This document shows, piece after piece, positions 35,577-44,011 of a stretch of DNA of 64,000 bases. Made by a program: the position numbers and the translations under genes. The notes under the pieces were generated by a model, which was not told where the DNA came from, did not search any database, and was given only the letters and a program-made list of their open reading frames with translations. How positions within the stretch are numbered: position 1 is the first letter of the stretch; the number at the start of each line of letters is the position of its first letter. This DNA comes from Granulicella sibirica (GTDB lineage: Bacteria; Acidobacteriota; Terriglobia; Terriglobales; Acidobacteriaceae). The DNA lies in NCBI RefSeq assembly GCF_004115155.1, contig NZ_RDSM01000001.1, forward strand, positions 310,001-374,000, written 5' to 3'.

Positions 35577-36587
35577 CTACCGCGCATCCGCGTAATACCC
35601 ACTACGGTATCGCAGCTTGTACTTCGCCTGCAGCCCAGGATCGTTAAGAGTCACGCGGATGGTCCGAAACGACGTGTCCTCGCCACGCTTCGGAGCGTAG
35701 TAGCCAAGCAGATACTGCGTCCGCAGATCCTCCGAAACATGCTGGAAGGCCGCGTTCAGGTCGCCTGGATCCTGCACGTAAAAGTACTTTCCTCCCGTGT
35801 CCTGCGACATCTGGATAAGCGCATGCTCTCCGCCGGTATTCCTCCCGGCGTCGGCCGACACGGGCACAACGATGATCGAGTACACCAATGCCCCCGCTCG
35901 CTGCACCTCTTCCAGCGCCCGCGCGTACACCATACCCTTCTTCGTGTTTCCTCCATCGGAGATGAGCACGATAATCCGTCTCCGTCCGTTCGCCGCACTC
36001 GTGTCTTTCAGGCGGTCAGCGGCAAGGTAGATGGCTTCATAGAGAGCTGTGTCGTCCCCGTTCTGCAAGTCGCCTAAACCGGAATCGATACGTCTCGCAT
36101 CGTTGGTAAACGGCACGATCTCCCTGACCGAGTCGGCGAACTCCATCAGATCGAGCTCATCCTGCTGCCGGACCAGCGCCTTGACGAACTTCTTGCCCGC
36201 CTCGCGCTCCAGCTTGTGAAATCCCGTCAGGCTCTCGCTCGAATCGATCGCAAGCACGATCGAGAGCGGCGTCGTCGACTCGCGCTCGAAGATCGCCAAC
36301 TTCTGCAGCTTTCCATCCTCGTGGATATCAAACTGGTCCTTCTCCAGCCCGCCGACCGGCGCGCCGGTAGCGTCCACGACATTCAGAGCGACGTTCACCA
36401 GTCGCGTCTGTACCCGGAGCGTCTCGACATCACGCCCGGTCGACACCGGTGCCTGAGAAGCCGGCTCATTGAGCGGAGTCTCATTTCCCTGCGGAGCCTG
36501 TGGCGGCTTCCGCACCACGGGAGCCTGCGCCATCAGCGGCACCTGCACGGCCAACCAGGCGGCCAGCGCCCTCGTCCCCCATCCCAT
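35577..36587 (-). CDS. VWA domain-containing secreted protein, acidobacterial type
   Basis: 336 aa from ATG 36587. A signal peptide (GTRALAAWLAVQVPLMAQA) is followed by a Pro-rich stretch and the VNVALNVVDATGAPVGGLEKDQFDIHEDG module seen in TIGR03436-type acidobacterial proteins. The VWA domain starts near residue 125, with an intact MIDAS DSSES (about 135-139). A Thr/Asp pair further on completes the metal site. Function unknown; the family is probably exported and binds other proteins through a metal. It starts 2 bases past the moaE stop. Confidence 0.88.
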   Translation of the reverse strand: MGWGTRALAAWLAVQVPLMAQAPVVRKPPQAPQGNETPLNEPASQAPVSTGRDVETLRVQTRLVNVALNVVDATGAPVGGLEKDQFDIHEDGKLQKLAIFERESTTPLSIVLAIDSSESLTGFHKLEREAGKKFVKALVRQQDELDLMEFADSVREIVPFTNDARRIDSGLGDLQNGDDTALYEAIYLAADRLKDTSAANGRRRIIVLISDGGNTKKGMVYARALEEVQRAGALVYSIIVVPVSADAGRNTGGEHALIQMSQDTGGKYFYVQDPGDLNAAFQHVSEDLRTQYLLGYYAPKRGEDTSFRTIRVTLNDPGLQAKYKLRYRSGYYADAR

Positions 36588-36589
36588 CA

Positions 36590-37063
36590 CTAGACCTTCT
36601 TTTCGTCCGGCGATACCGTCTCTTCTAACCGCAAACCCAGTTCTTCCGGAAAAGCCTCTCCGTCGGCCCAAACCGCGCCGTCGATAAAGTACTCTTTTTT
36701 CCAGATCGGCACCGTCTTCTTCAGCGTATCGATCAGCCATCGGCACGCCTCGAAGGTCACCCCTCGATGAGCCGAGGCCACCGCGATCAGCACGCTCGTA
36801 TCACCCACCTCGAGCTTTCCCAGCCGATGGACAAGAGCGATGTCTCGCACGCCAAACTTCGCGGCAGCTTGCTCGGCAAGAGCGCGCATCTGCTCCAGCG
36901 CCATCTCGCGATAGGCCTCGTACACCAGGTACAAAGTCTGTCGCCCACGCGTATTGTTCCGCACAATACCATCGAAGACGCACACCGCCCCATCGGGGCC
37001 GGCCTTGATCCCGTCCAGAACCTCAACGGTCGCGATCCTCTCGTCCGTGATCTCGATCCTCAA
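36590..37063 (-). CDS. moaE: Molybdopterin synthase catalytic subunit
   Basis: 157 aa from TTG 37063. The MoaE fold is visible: DGAVCVFDGIVRNNTRGRQTLYLVYEAY (split here, about residues 25-50), HRLGKLEVGDTSVLIAVASAHR (about 80-100) and VPIWKKEYFIDGAVW (about 118-132), which includes the catalytic Lys region. It converts cyclic pyranopterin monophosphate to molybdopterin using sulfur from MoaD. TTG 37063 overlaps the moaD stop (TTGA), with GAGG six bases upstream inside moaD. Confidence 0.94.
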   Translation of the reverse strand: MRIEITDERIATVEVLDGIKAGPDGAVCVFDGIVRNNTRGRQTLYLVYEAYREMALEQMRALAEQAAAKFGVRDIALVHRLGKLEVGDTSVLIAVASAHRGVTFEACRWLIDTLKKTVPIWKKEYFIDGAVWADGEAFPEELGLRLEETVSPDEKKV

Positions 37064-37320
37064 ACTACAACCTCGCAACCGCCACTCACAGGCGGCAGGA
37101 GCGCCACCTCATCGCCATCTTTCAGCACAGTATCAACCCCTGCATACTCGCGATTGACGGCGACGGCCAGCGCCATCCATACATCACTCTGCTTAGACGC
37201 GTGCTCCTGCGAAAGGCGAAGAAGACCCGCCACGGTCTCGCCATCCGCCAACTCTATCGGCTGCCGCTCATCCGGAAAAAGATCTTTCAACATCCCGAAG
37301 TACAAAACCGTCACCTGCAT
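37060..37320 (-). CDS. moaD: Molybdopterin synthase sulfur carrier subunit, with extended C-terminus
   Basis: 86 aa from ATG 37320. The ubiquitin-like fold runs from MQVTVLYFGMLKDLF to DGDEVALLPPVSGG. In MoaD the protein normally ends with Gly-Gly, whose terminal carboxylate is adenylated and thiocarboxylated. Here five codons (Cys-Glu-Val-Val-Val) follow before the TGA. The extra codons contain the ribosome-binding site for moaE. The tail would need trimming for sulfur transfer, or the stop has been lost. It lies between the DUF6321 gene and moaE. Confidence 0.88.
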   Translation of the reverse strand: MQVTVLYFGMLKDLFPDERQPIELADGETVAGLLRLSQEHASKQSDVWMALAVAVNREYAGVDTVLKDGDEVALLPPVSGGCEVVV

Positions 37321-37362
37321 GGCGCAAGCATATCCTGCCATCTCGCCCAAAGCCGAATCCGG

Positions 37363-37779
37363 CTATTCGGCCTTACTACTCGTCTTCTTCACCGCCTTCT
37401 TCGACGCCGCTTTCGTCCCGGTAGTTTCATGAAACTTCTCTAGGAGACCCCGCCCTTTCGCGGCGAGCTTTTTCGCCTCACCTTCCGTCTTGGGCATCGG
37501 CTCACCCCAGGCCTGCGCGCTCAGCGCCAGCCGCGTCGGCTCGCCGTCCTTCTCCATCGGCCCACGTGGATGGGTGAAGTGACGCGTCAGGAACGATCCC
37601 TTCCGCTTCATCTTCTCCGGAGTATCCGCCGCTCCCTTCACCCCGGGCTTCAAATGCGACCCCTCCCGCTCGTTGAAGAACTTTCTTCCCTCAGCCGTAA
37701 GCCCACCCTTCGGGTCCTTTCCAGCCTTCGGCATAGACTTCGCCGCCGTCTTCTTTGCTGCCACCTTCTTCGTAGCCAT
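37363..37779 (-). CDS. DUF6321 domain-containing basic protein
   Basis: 138 aa. N-terminal Lys/Ala-rich tail (ATKKVAAKKTAAK) and C-terminal KKAVKKTSSK tail resemble histone H1-like tails. The middle matches DUF6321: GLTAEGRKFFNEREGSHLKPGVKGAADTPEKMKRKGSFLTRHF (split here) and PTRLALSAQAWGEPMP. The function is unknown; the tails suggest nucleic-acid binding. It sits between lon and moaD, after the lon terminator, in the minus-strand direction. Confidence 0.85.
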   Translation of the reverse strand: MATKKVAAKKTAAKSMPKAGKDPKGGLTAEGRKFFNEREGSHLKPGVKGAADTPEKMKRKGSFLTRHFTHPRGPMEKDGEPTRLALSAQAWGEPMPKTEGEAKKLAAKGRGLLEKFHETTGTKAASKKAVKKTSSKAE

Positions 37780-37843
37780 CGCTCCTCCTGAACCTTCCCC
37801 GATAGAGCGCAGCAGTCGTCCTCAGGTTTGCCACCACTTCGGC

Positions 37844-37886
37844 GAGAAAAAAGAAAAGCGGCCCACCCCAACAAGGGGCAGGCCGC
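37844..37886 (-). terminator. Intrinsic terminator after lon
   Basis: On the minus strand, GCGGCC plus CCCC (37886-37875) pairs with GGGG plus GGCCGC (37869-37858), with a two-base internal mismatch and loop TTGTT. It is followed by a TTTTCTTTTTTC run (37857-37844). It lies 28 bases after the lon stop. Confidence 0.88.
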
Positions 37887-37914
37887 CAATTCGATACCAT
37901 GCACAAAGGGAGAC

Positions 37915-40350
37915 TTACACGGTCGCGCTAAGAACTTCTTCACGCACTTCCTCGTCCTTCACCGTCTCCTTGCGGGTGTGAGGCAGAGCAACCGCCAGCA
38001 CATCCTCAATCCGCTTTGCATAGTGGATTGTGATCCCCTCCGTCTGGTCTGGAGTCAGATCCTCATCCACCTGCTGCTTGCAGTCCGCTGGCATCACGAC
38101 ATCGCGAACACCAGCCCGCTTCGCCGCGAGGAACTTCTCCTTGATTCCGCCCACCGGCAGCACATCGCCCGAAAGCGTAATCTCGCCCGTCATCGCAAGC
38201 AGAGGATGAACCGGGGTATCCGTCAGCAGGCTCACGAGGGCCGTAGCCATCGTCACGCCAGCCGAAGGGCCGTCTTTGGGAACCGCACCCGCCGGAACAT
38301 GGATGTGAACGTCGATATCCTTCATCACGTCCTCATCCAGCCCAAGCTTCAACGCGTTCGAACGAACCCACGTCAGCGCGGCCTGCATGCTCTCCTTCAT
38401 CACGTCGCCGATCTGGCCGGTCATCGAGAAGCCGCCCTTGCCCTTCATCTTGTTTGCCTCGATGAACAGCACGTCGCCTCCCGCCGGAGTCCACGCCAGG
38501 CCGACCACAACGCCCGAACGCTTCGTCCGCTCCGCGATCTCCGTATCGACACGCACCTTGATCCCGCCAAGGAACTCGTGCACGATCTCCGGAGTAATCG
38601 TCAGCAGCTCAGTCCGGCCCTCGGCGATCTTGCGTGCCAGCTTCCGGCATACGGTACCGATCTGCTGCTCCAGTTTGCGGACGCCCGCCTCCCTTGTATA
38701 GTGCCGCGCAATCATCGCGACGCTATCCTTCGGGAAATCGATCGCCTCGGGAGTCAGGCCATTCTCCTTGATCTGCCGCGGAATGAGGTACTTGATGGCA
38801 ATGTTCACCTTCTCCTCTTCCGTGTAGCCGGTCAGTTCGATGATCTCCATGCGATCAAGCAGAGGCCCGGGAATGGTATCGAGCTGGTTCGCCGTGCAGA
38901 TAAACAGCACCTTGCTCAGATCGAACGGCTGATCGAGGTAGTTGTCGCGGAACGTGTTGTTCTGCTCCGGATCGAGCGTCTCAAGCAGCGCGCTCGCCGG
39001 ATCTCCCCGGAAGTCGCGTCCAAGCTTGTCGATCTCGTCCAGCATGAACACTGGATCTTTGACCTCGACTCTCTTCAGGTGCTGAATGATCTGCCCCGGA
39101 AGCGCGCCGATGTACGTCCTACGATGCCCGCGAATCTCCGCCTCGTCATGCATGCCGCCGAGCGAGATGCGCGAGAACTTGCGATCCAGGGCACGTGCGA
39201 TCGACCGCCCAAGCGAGGTCTTGCCTACGCCCGGAGGTCCAACGAAGCAGAGAATCGGCCCCTTCATATCTGGCTTCAGACGACGCACGGAGAGGTAGTC
39301 GAGGATGCGATCCTTTACCTTCTTCAACCCGTAGTGATCCTCGTCGAGGAACTCCTTGGCCTTCAGAATGTCGACCTCGCCCGAGCTTGTCTTCGACCAC
39401 GGCAGAACCGCGAGCCACTCGACATAGTTACGCGTCAGGCTGTAGTCCGCCGCCGCCGGGTTCATCCGGCTCAGCCGTCCAAGCTCCTTCAGCGCATCCT
39501 TCTTCACGTCATCGGGCATGCCCGCGGCCTCGATCTTCTCTTTCAACTCCGCCATGTCCTTCTGCGTGTCGTCGAGATCGCCGATCTCCTTCTGGATCGC
39601 CTTCAGCTGCTCGCGCAGGTAGTAGTCCCGCTGCGACTGCTGCACCGAATCCTGTACCTCGGTCTGGATCTTATTGCGAAGCTGCTGGACCTCAAGCTCC
39701 TTCGCAAGATGCTTGTTAATCCGCTCCAGACGCGCCGTAACATCCGCCGTCTCCAGCAGTTCCTGCTTATCCGCCGTCGTCAGAAACGGCAACGAAGACG
39801 CAATGAAATCAGCCAGGCGGCCCGGTTCATCGATGTTGATCGCAATCGTCTGCAGATCGTCCGAGAGCGTCGGCGACGAGGTCACGATCTGCTGAAACTC
39901 GCTGACCACGTTGCGCTGGAGAGCTTCCAACTCGGGAGTCTTCTCCGGCTCCGCCTCGGCCAGCACCTCGTACTCCGCCGTGAGGAAGGGCGTGGTCTGC
40001 CCGAACTCCCCAAGCTTCACCCTCTCATTGCCTTCCGTGAAGACGAAAAGGCTCTGATTTGGCATCTTGACGACTTTATGCACCGTGGCGCGCGTACCGA
40101 TCGAATGGAGATCCGTTCCCGCCGGCATATCCTGCCGCGCGTCGCGCTGCGCAACCACCAGGATCGTTTTTTCTTCCCCAAGCGATTGGATGAGCTGAAT
40201 CGAGCTATCACGCCCGACCGTCAGCGGAAGCACCGCATGGGGGAACAACACCGTATCGCGCACCGGGAGGACAGGAATGGGACGCGACGATCCGGACTTT
40301 TCTCCCTTGGCTGCGGTCGGCTTGATGACGCTTACAAAATCATTTGCCAT
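37915..40350 (-). CDS. lon: ATP-dependent Lon protease
   Basis: 811 aa. The N-terminal substrate domain spans about residues 1-210. The AAA+ module has Walker [10 protein letters not shown] (about 375), Walker [11 protein letters not shown], and a C-terminal proteolytic domain with the catalytic Ser in PKDGPSAGV (about 702) and a Lys about 43 residues later ([14 protein letters not shown]). It degrades misfolded and regulatory proteins. ATG 40350 has GAGGA eight bases upstream. A weak TTGACG -35-like element lies upstream at about 40438. It is followed by a strong terminator. Confidence 0.97.
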   Translation of the reverse strand: MANDFVSVIKPTAAKGEKSGSSRPIPVLPVRDTVLFPHAVLPLTVGRDSSIQLIQSLGEEKTILVVAQRDARQDMPAGTDLHSIGTRATVHKVVKMPNQSLFVFTEGNERVKLGEFGQTTPFLTAEYEVLAEAEPEKTPELEALQRNVVSEFQQIVTSSPTLSDDLQTIAINIDEPGRLADFIASSLPFLTTADKQELLETADVTARLERINKHLAKELEVQQLRNKIQTEVQDSVQQSQRDYYLREQLKAIQKEIGDLDDTQKDMAELKEKIEAAGMPDDVKKDALKELGRLSRMNPAAADYSLTRNYVEWLAVLPWSKTSSGEVDILKAKEFLDEDHYGLKKVKDRILDYLSVRRLKPDMKGPILCFVGPPGVGKTSLGRSIARALDRKFSRISLGGMHDEAEIRGHRRTYIGALPGQIIQHLKRVEVKDPVFMLDEIDKLGRDFRGDPASALLETLDPEQNNTFRDNYLDQPFDLSKVLFICTANQLDTIPGPLLDRMEIIELTGYTEEEKVNIAIKYLIPRQIKENGLTPEAIDFPKDSVAMIARHYTREAGVRKLEQQIGTVCRKLARKIAEGRTELLTITPEIVHEFLGGIKVRVDTEIAERTKRSGVVVGLAWTPAGGDVLFIEANKMKGKGGFSMTGQIGDVMKESMQAALTWVRSNALKLGLDEDVMKDIDVHIHVPAGAVPKDGPSAGVTMATALVSLLTDTPVHPLLAMTGEITLSGDVLPVGGIKEKFLAAKRAGVRDVVMPADCKQQVDEDLTPDQTEGITIHYAKRIEDVLAVALPHTRKETVKDEEVREEVLSATV

Positions 40351-40563
40351 GTGAGTGTTCCTCTATCAGATTTCCTGCTTCCTTTTGATGCAGCGGCACT
40401 CAGATAGTTTCAGGCTCCCACCGCAGCCGTCAAATCGAGTCGCAATCCGCGCGGGACAAACCCAAGTTTGATGTCCATTAGACCCCCAAATGTCATCGGC
40501 AGCACATCCGGATCCATCATTCTTTCCCGCCGAGTCCCAACGTGCGCCTCTTTGTCCCCAGCT

Positions 40564-41406
40564 TTAGGCTCCCCGGTAGCGCCCCAGAACCTTCAACCGC
40601 CCGCAATGCCGCCGCATGGCTTCGACGGCCGCATCCGCCAGCCCGGCGTTCTCGAACCTCACGTCCACGTGGAAGATGTATTCCCACGGATGAGAGATTA
40701 CTGGACGCGACTCGATCTTGGTCAGATTCACTCCCGCCGCAGCGAGCAGTTCCAAGGCCGCTACCAGCGTTCCCGGCCGGTGTTCGAGCGAGAACGCCAG
40801 GCTCATCTTGTCAGGCACCCCTTCACCCGGAGCTTTTACCCCCAAACCGCCCTCCCGGCCGAGCAGGTAGAAGCGCGTGAAGTTCTCCACGTGGTCCTCG
40901 ATCCCCCCGACAAGAATCTCAGCACCATACTGACGAGCGGCCAGCTCCGGCGCGATACCAGCCGCGTCTCTGAGTCCGTCAGACATCAGCCGCTTCACAC
41001 TGCCCGCGGTGTCGTAAAACGGAACCACTTCGATTTCGGGATGAGCATGCAGCCAGCGCCTGCACTGTGACAACGCCACGGGGTGCGACATCACTCGACG
41101 AACCTCTTCCAGGCGAACTCCCGGAGTAGCGATCACACAGTGGCGTATCCGCAGCATGCTCTCGGCTCTTACTTCGACCGGTCTCTCGAGCAGAAGATCG
41201 TAGTGTTCGGCGACCGAACCATGCAGGCTATTTTCGATCGGCAACACCGCGCCATCGACGTCGCCCGAGACCACACGGTTGAAGACCTCCGCCGAGAGTG
41301 CGCACGGCACTATTTCCATCTCACCGAGCATTGCAAGCGCAGCCATATGGCTGTTTGAACCAAGCTCGCCCTGTATTGCAATTCTGTCGTTCTTCAAACA
41401 ATCCAC
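40564..41406 (-). CDS. pheA: Prephenate dehydratase
   Basis: 280 aa. The PDT domain (about residues 8-185) has IAIQGELGSNSHMAA, VLPIENSLHGSVAEHYDLLL and the catalytic Thr in NFTRFYLLGR (about 178). The ACT domain (about 200-278) with ESRPVISHPWEYIFHVDV is the Phe-binding regulatory part. It makes phenylpyruvate from prephenate and is feedback-inhibited by Phe. No chorismate mutase domain is fused. GTG 41406 and TTG 41397 are both possible starts; the latter has GGAG eight bases upstream. Confidence 0.95.
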   Translation of the reverse strand: MDCLKNDRIAIQGELGSNSHMAALAMLGEMEIVPCALSAEVFNRVVSGDVDGAVLPIENSLHGSVAEHYDLLLERPVEVRAESMLRIRHCVIATPGVRLEEVRRVMSHPVALSQCRRWLHAHPEIEVVPFYDTAGSVKRLMSDGLRDAAGIAPELAARQYGAEILVGGIEDHVENFTRFYLLGREGGLGVKAPGEGVPDKMSLAFSLEHRPGTLVAALELLAAAGVNLTKIESRPVISHPWEYIFHVDVRFENAGLADAAVEAMRRHCGRLKVLGRYRGA

Positions 41407-41541
41407 TCCATTTCAAACTTCGTATGTGTTGGCAACCAGTTAGACGCGAAGGGCAACATAACACATGAAGGCTACGCGGCCAGAAGAAATGCAAGCTCAT
41501 GGAAGAAAGTATTTCCGGGCGCATCAACAGGAGAACGCAAC

Positions 41542-41691
41542 ATGCTTTGGACGATCACCATCATCCTTTTTATCCTCTGGATCCTCGGGTTGGTCAGCAG
41601 CTACACCCTGGGCGGCTGGATTCACCTCCTTCTCGTCCTCGCAATTATCGTTCTTATTTTCAACCTTCTTTCCGGCCGCCGAGCTTTATAA
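41542..41691 (+). CDS. Small lmo0937-family-like membrane protein
   Basis: 49 aa from ATG 41542 to TAA 41691. Two hydrophobic helices: MLWTITIILFILWILGLV and GGWIHLLLVLAIIVLIFNLL, with SSYTLG between them. It matches the small lmo0937-type inner-membrane proteins, which many bacteria carry in stress-related loci. AGGAG is eight bases upstream. It is followed 78 bases later by the CsbD protein gene. The function is unknown. Confidence 0.85.
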   Translation: MLWTITIILFILWILGLVSSYTLGGWIHLLLVLAIIVLIFNLLSGRRAL

Positions 41692-41769
41692 GGAACGATC
41701 CACTAACAAAGACTGTAGTTGGGAGCCCCTCCTCCGAGGGGCTGCATCATTCAGAAACGGAGATGTGCC

Positions 41770-42123
41770 ATGAACGAAGATACGGTTGCGGGTAAGTTGA
41801 AGTCGGCAGGCGGAAAGATCAAACAGGCCACAGGCGAGGCCATTGGCAACCAGGAACTTGCAAACTCCGGGGCGGCCGATCGCGTGAAGGGCGCTGCACA
41901 GGAGACCTGGGGTAAGACGAAGGATGCCGCGCACGATGTAAGCACCTCGGCGCGCGTTGATGGCGCAGTTGCCCGCGAAGATGCTCACGAATCGGCCCAC
42001 AATACTCGTGAAGGAATCGCCGGTGCGGCAGAACATTTGAAGGACTCCATTAGCCGCGGCATCGATAACTTCCGTGCCGACCTGCATCATCACGACGAAG
42101 AGAAGCTCAGCCAGGTTCAGTAA
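41770..42123 (+). CDS. CsbD family stress protein
   Basis: 117 aa, mostly helical and charged. The CsbD part is residues 1-60: NEDTVAGKLKSAGGKIKQATGEAIGN, RVKGAAQETWGKTKDAA. The second half, VDGAVAREDAHESAHNTREG and a C-terminal HHHDEE tail, is extra relative to short CsbD proteins. CsbD is a general stress protein of unknown mechanism (sigma-B controlled in Bacillus). GGAG lies eight bases before the ATG. A strong hairpin terminator follows at 42148. Confidence 0.9.
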   Translation: MNEDTVAGKLKSAGGKIKQATGEAIGNQELANSGAADRVKGAAQETWGKTKDAAHDVSTSARVDGAVAREDAHESAHNTREGIAGAAEHLKDSISRGIDNFRADLHHHDEEKLSQVQ

Positions 42124-42147
42124 GTCTTGAGTACCCTGGACGAATAG

Positions 42148-42176
42148 AAAGGCCCGCATTAGGCGGGCCTTTTCTC
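42148..42176. terminator. Bidirectional intrinsic terminator
   Basis: AAAGGCCCGC (42148-42157) pairs with GCGGGCCTTT (42163-42172) around loop ATTAG, with a T-run on the plus side (TTTTCT) and A-run on the other. It separates the convergent CsbD and prenyltransferase genes. Confidence 0.9.
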
Positions 42177-42189
42177 TTGCCGCAAGAAC

Positions 42190-43065
42190 CTAGCGCCGAA
42201 GCAGAACATCTCCTGCAAAGGCCAAGAAAAAGACGACAGCAATGACACCATTCAACGTAAAGAAGGCAGTGTTCATCCGTCGCAGATCCTTGGGAGAGAC
42301 GATGGAGTGTTCATACACGAGAAGCGCCGCGACCGCCGCAAGCCCGCTCCACGCGACCGCGCCAAGCCCGAAGAGCCGGATCAGCGAACCGAGGAGGAGC
42401 ACGGAAGCAAAGTGCATCGTCCGAGCCAGCAGGAACGCCTTTTCCATCCCGAACGCCTGCGGAATGCTGAACAGGCCAGCCTTGCGGTCATGTTCGAAAT
42501 CCTGACAGGCGTACAGCACATCGAAGCCCGCCACCCAAAGGAGCACAGCCCCGGTAAGCACGACGATCCGCGCATCCAACCCGCCGCGCACCGCGATCCA
42601 GGCAGCCGAGGGAGCAATGCCCAGCGCAAGGCCAAGCACGAGATGCGACCATCGCGTCACCCGCTTCATATAGCTATAGGCGAGCACAACCCCGAGTGCG
42701 ACGGGCGCCAGTTCAAGCGTCAGCCGGTTCAGCATCGCTGCAGCCACGAGAAAGACCGCCGCCGATACAGCGACAAAGGCCGCGACAAATCCACTTCCAA
42801 GCGCCCCGGCGGGAATGGCGCGCATCTTCGTCCGCGGATTCGCGGCATCGAGCTTCGCGTCGACGAGGCGGTTGAACGCCATCGCCGCCGAACGTGCCGA
42901 TACCATGCACACCACGATCAGCAGAAGAACGCGCGCCGGAGGCCACCCGCCCGCAGCCAGCACTGCTCCCGTCAAAGCAAACGGCAGCGCAAAGATGGAG
43001 TGCTCCCACTTGATCATCTCCAGCGTCACCGCCGTACTCTTCCACACACTCGTCAAAGCAGCCAT
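42190..43065 (-). CDS. UbiA-family prenyltransferase, MqnP-like
   Basis: 291 aa with about eight membrane helices. The first Asp motif is in NRLVDAKLDAANPRT (about residue 65) and the second in YACQDFEHDRKAGL (about 188). The IKWEHSIFALPFALTGA N-terminus and LGIAPSAAWIAVRGG segment (about 148) match the MqnP subgroup of the futalosine menaquinone pathway. It attaches a polyprenyl chain to the aromatic ring. The polyprenyl synthase at 2215-3204 could supply the donor. 4-Hydroxybenzoate specificity cannot be excluded. Confidence 0.85.
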   Translation of the reverse strand: MAALTSVWKSTAVTLEMIKWEHSIFALPFALTGAVLAAGGWPPARVLLLIVVCMVSARSAAMAFNRLVDAKLDAANPRTKMRAIPAGALGSGFVAAFVAVSAAVFLVAAAMLNRLTLELAPVALGVVLAYSYMKRVTRWSHLVLGLALGIAPSAAWIAVRGGLDARIVVLTGAVLLWVAGFDVLYACQDFEHDRKAGLFSIPQAFGMEKAFLLARTMHFASVLLLGSLIRLFGLGAVAWSGLAAVAALLVYEHSIVSPKDLRRMNTAFFTLNGVIAVVFFLAFAGDVLLRR

Positions 43066-43077
43066 ACTTCTATCCTA

Positions 43078-43112
43078 AAAGAGAATGGGCCGCCAGGTGT
43101 ACCGGCGGCCCA
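43078..43112 (-). terminator. Intrinsic terminator after the BON protein gene
   Basis: On the minus strand, TGGGCCGCC (43112-43104) pairs with GGCGGCCCA (43094-43086) and is followed by TTCTCTTTTAGG. It lies 30 bases after the BON gene stop. Confidence 0.75.
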
Positions 43113-43141
43113 GCGTCGTTCTCGGTTACGGTCTGCGCGAG

Positions 43142-43915
43142 TCAGTTCTTTGGGTTCGATCCGGCGACCTGAAGGTTGTTCGTAACCTTGAAGACCCCCG
43201 GAACGCCATTCGCCCGAATATTGGCGACATCCTTGTCGCCCTGGCTGTCGACCACACCCGAGAGCGTCACGTTACCGTTGACGACCGTTATGCGAATCGG
43301 CTTGGCCGGATCCATCGAGTAGCGGTTCAACTGTGGAGCCCCGTAGATCGCGCGCGCTTCCATGATGCGGATGCGATCATCATTCGGCGAGAGCGGAGCC
43401 ACCTCGATGTTGTCGACCACGTCTTTCACCCCGGGATAGTTCTCCACAAGGCTCACGGCCGAATCCTTATCCACCGGCCCATACGCAACGCCGCCAAGCG
43501 TCACGACGCCATTCTCCACGCCGATGGTGAGGGCATTGAATGCCGTCGTGCCATACCCGACGCGGTCATATGCAAGCTTCTCCGCGAGTTTATTCCGCAG
43601 CGTCACGTCCTCCACCGGCGGACCTGCGACGGTGATCTCGTTCTGGACGCCTTTTACATTCTTGCGATGGTGCGCCTTCTTATCCGCATCTTCCTTCGCG
43701 CTATAAACGTCGACGGTTCCGGTCAGCACTACGACGCCATTCTGCACGGCAACCTTCACATCGTTGAAACGCTTGTTGTCGAGTGCCTTCTGCACATCAC
43801 CCTGGATCTGGGCGTCGTTCGATCCACCCTGCGCATGGATCGGAATGCCACCAAGCAAGAGCGCACCACCAAGCAGCAAGGTCCCGGCAAATCGCGTGCT
43901 CTTCTCGTAGTCCAT
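43142..43915 (-). CDS. BON-domain periplasmic protein, three BON domains
   Basis: 257 aa from ATG 43915, with AAGGAG six bases upstream. N-terminal signal peptide (STRFAGTLLLGGALLLGGIPIHAQ, split here) is followed by three BON repeats: about residues 35-97 (VKVAVQNGVVVLTGTV), 103-170 (LTIGVENGVVTLGGVA) and 190-250 (IRITVVNGNVTLSGVVDSQGDK). BON domains bind phospholipid membranes and often occur in OsmY-type stress proteins. It probably acts in the periplasm. It follows tamB by 96 bases. Confidence 0.88.
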   Translation of the reverse strand: MDYEKSTRFAGTLLLGGALLLGGIPIHAQGGSNDAQIQGDVQKALDNKRFNDVKVAVQNGVVVLTGTVDVYSAKEDADKKAHHRKNVKGVQNEITVAGPPVEDVTLRNKLAEKLAYDRVGYGTTAFNALTIGVENGVVTLGGVAYGPVDKDSAVSLVENYPGVKDVVDNIEVAPLSPNDDRIRIMEARAIYGAPQLNRYSMDPAKPIRITVVNGNVTLSGVVDSQGDKDVANIRANGVPGVFKVTNNLQVAGSNPKN

Positions 43916-44011
43916 TAATTCTCCTTGACGGAAGCAATGACGCGCGGACTGAGAGTATCTGGTCCGGCTTCCAGCAAATTAGACGCGAATCTTCAAAAGA
44001 AGATGCTGTGC

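Noticed and set aside
37828..40407. 859-codon open frame on the plus strand across the whole of lon
   Set aside because: It is the antisense frame of lon, has no recognisable domain, and arises from G+C-rich codon use. Lon on the minus strand is certain.
40443..40530. Short minus-strand ORF (about 36 codons) upstream of lon
   Set aside because: No clear ribosome site, no recognisable product; more likely part of the lon leader.
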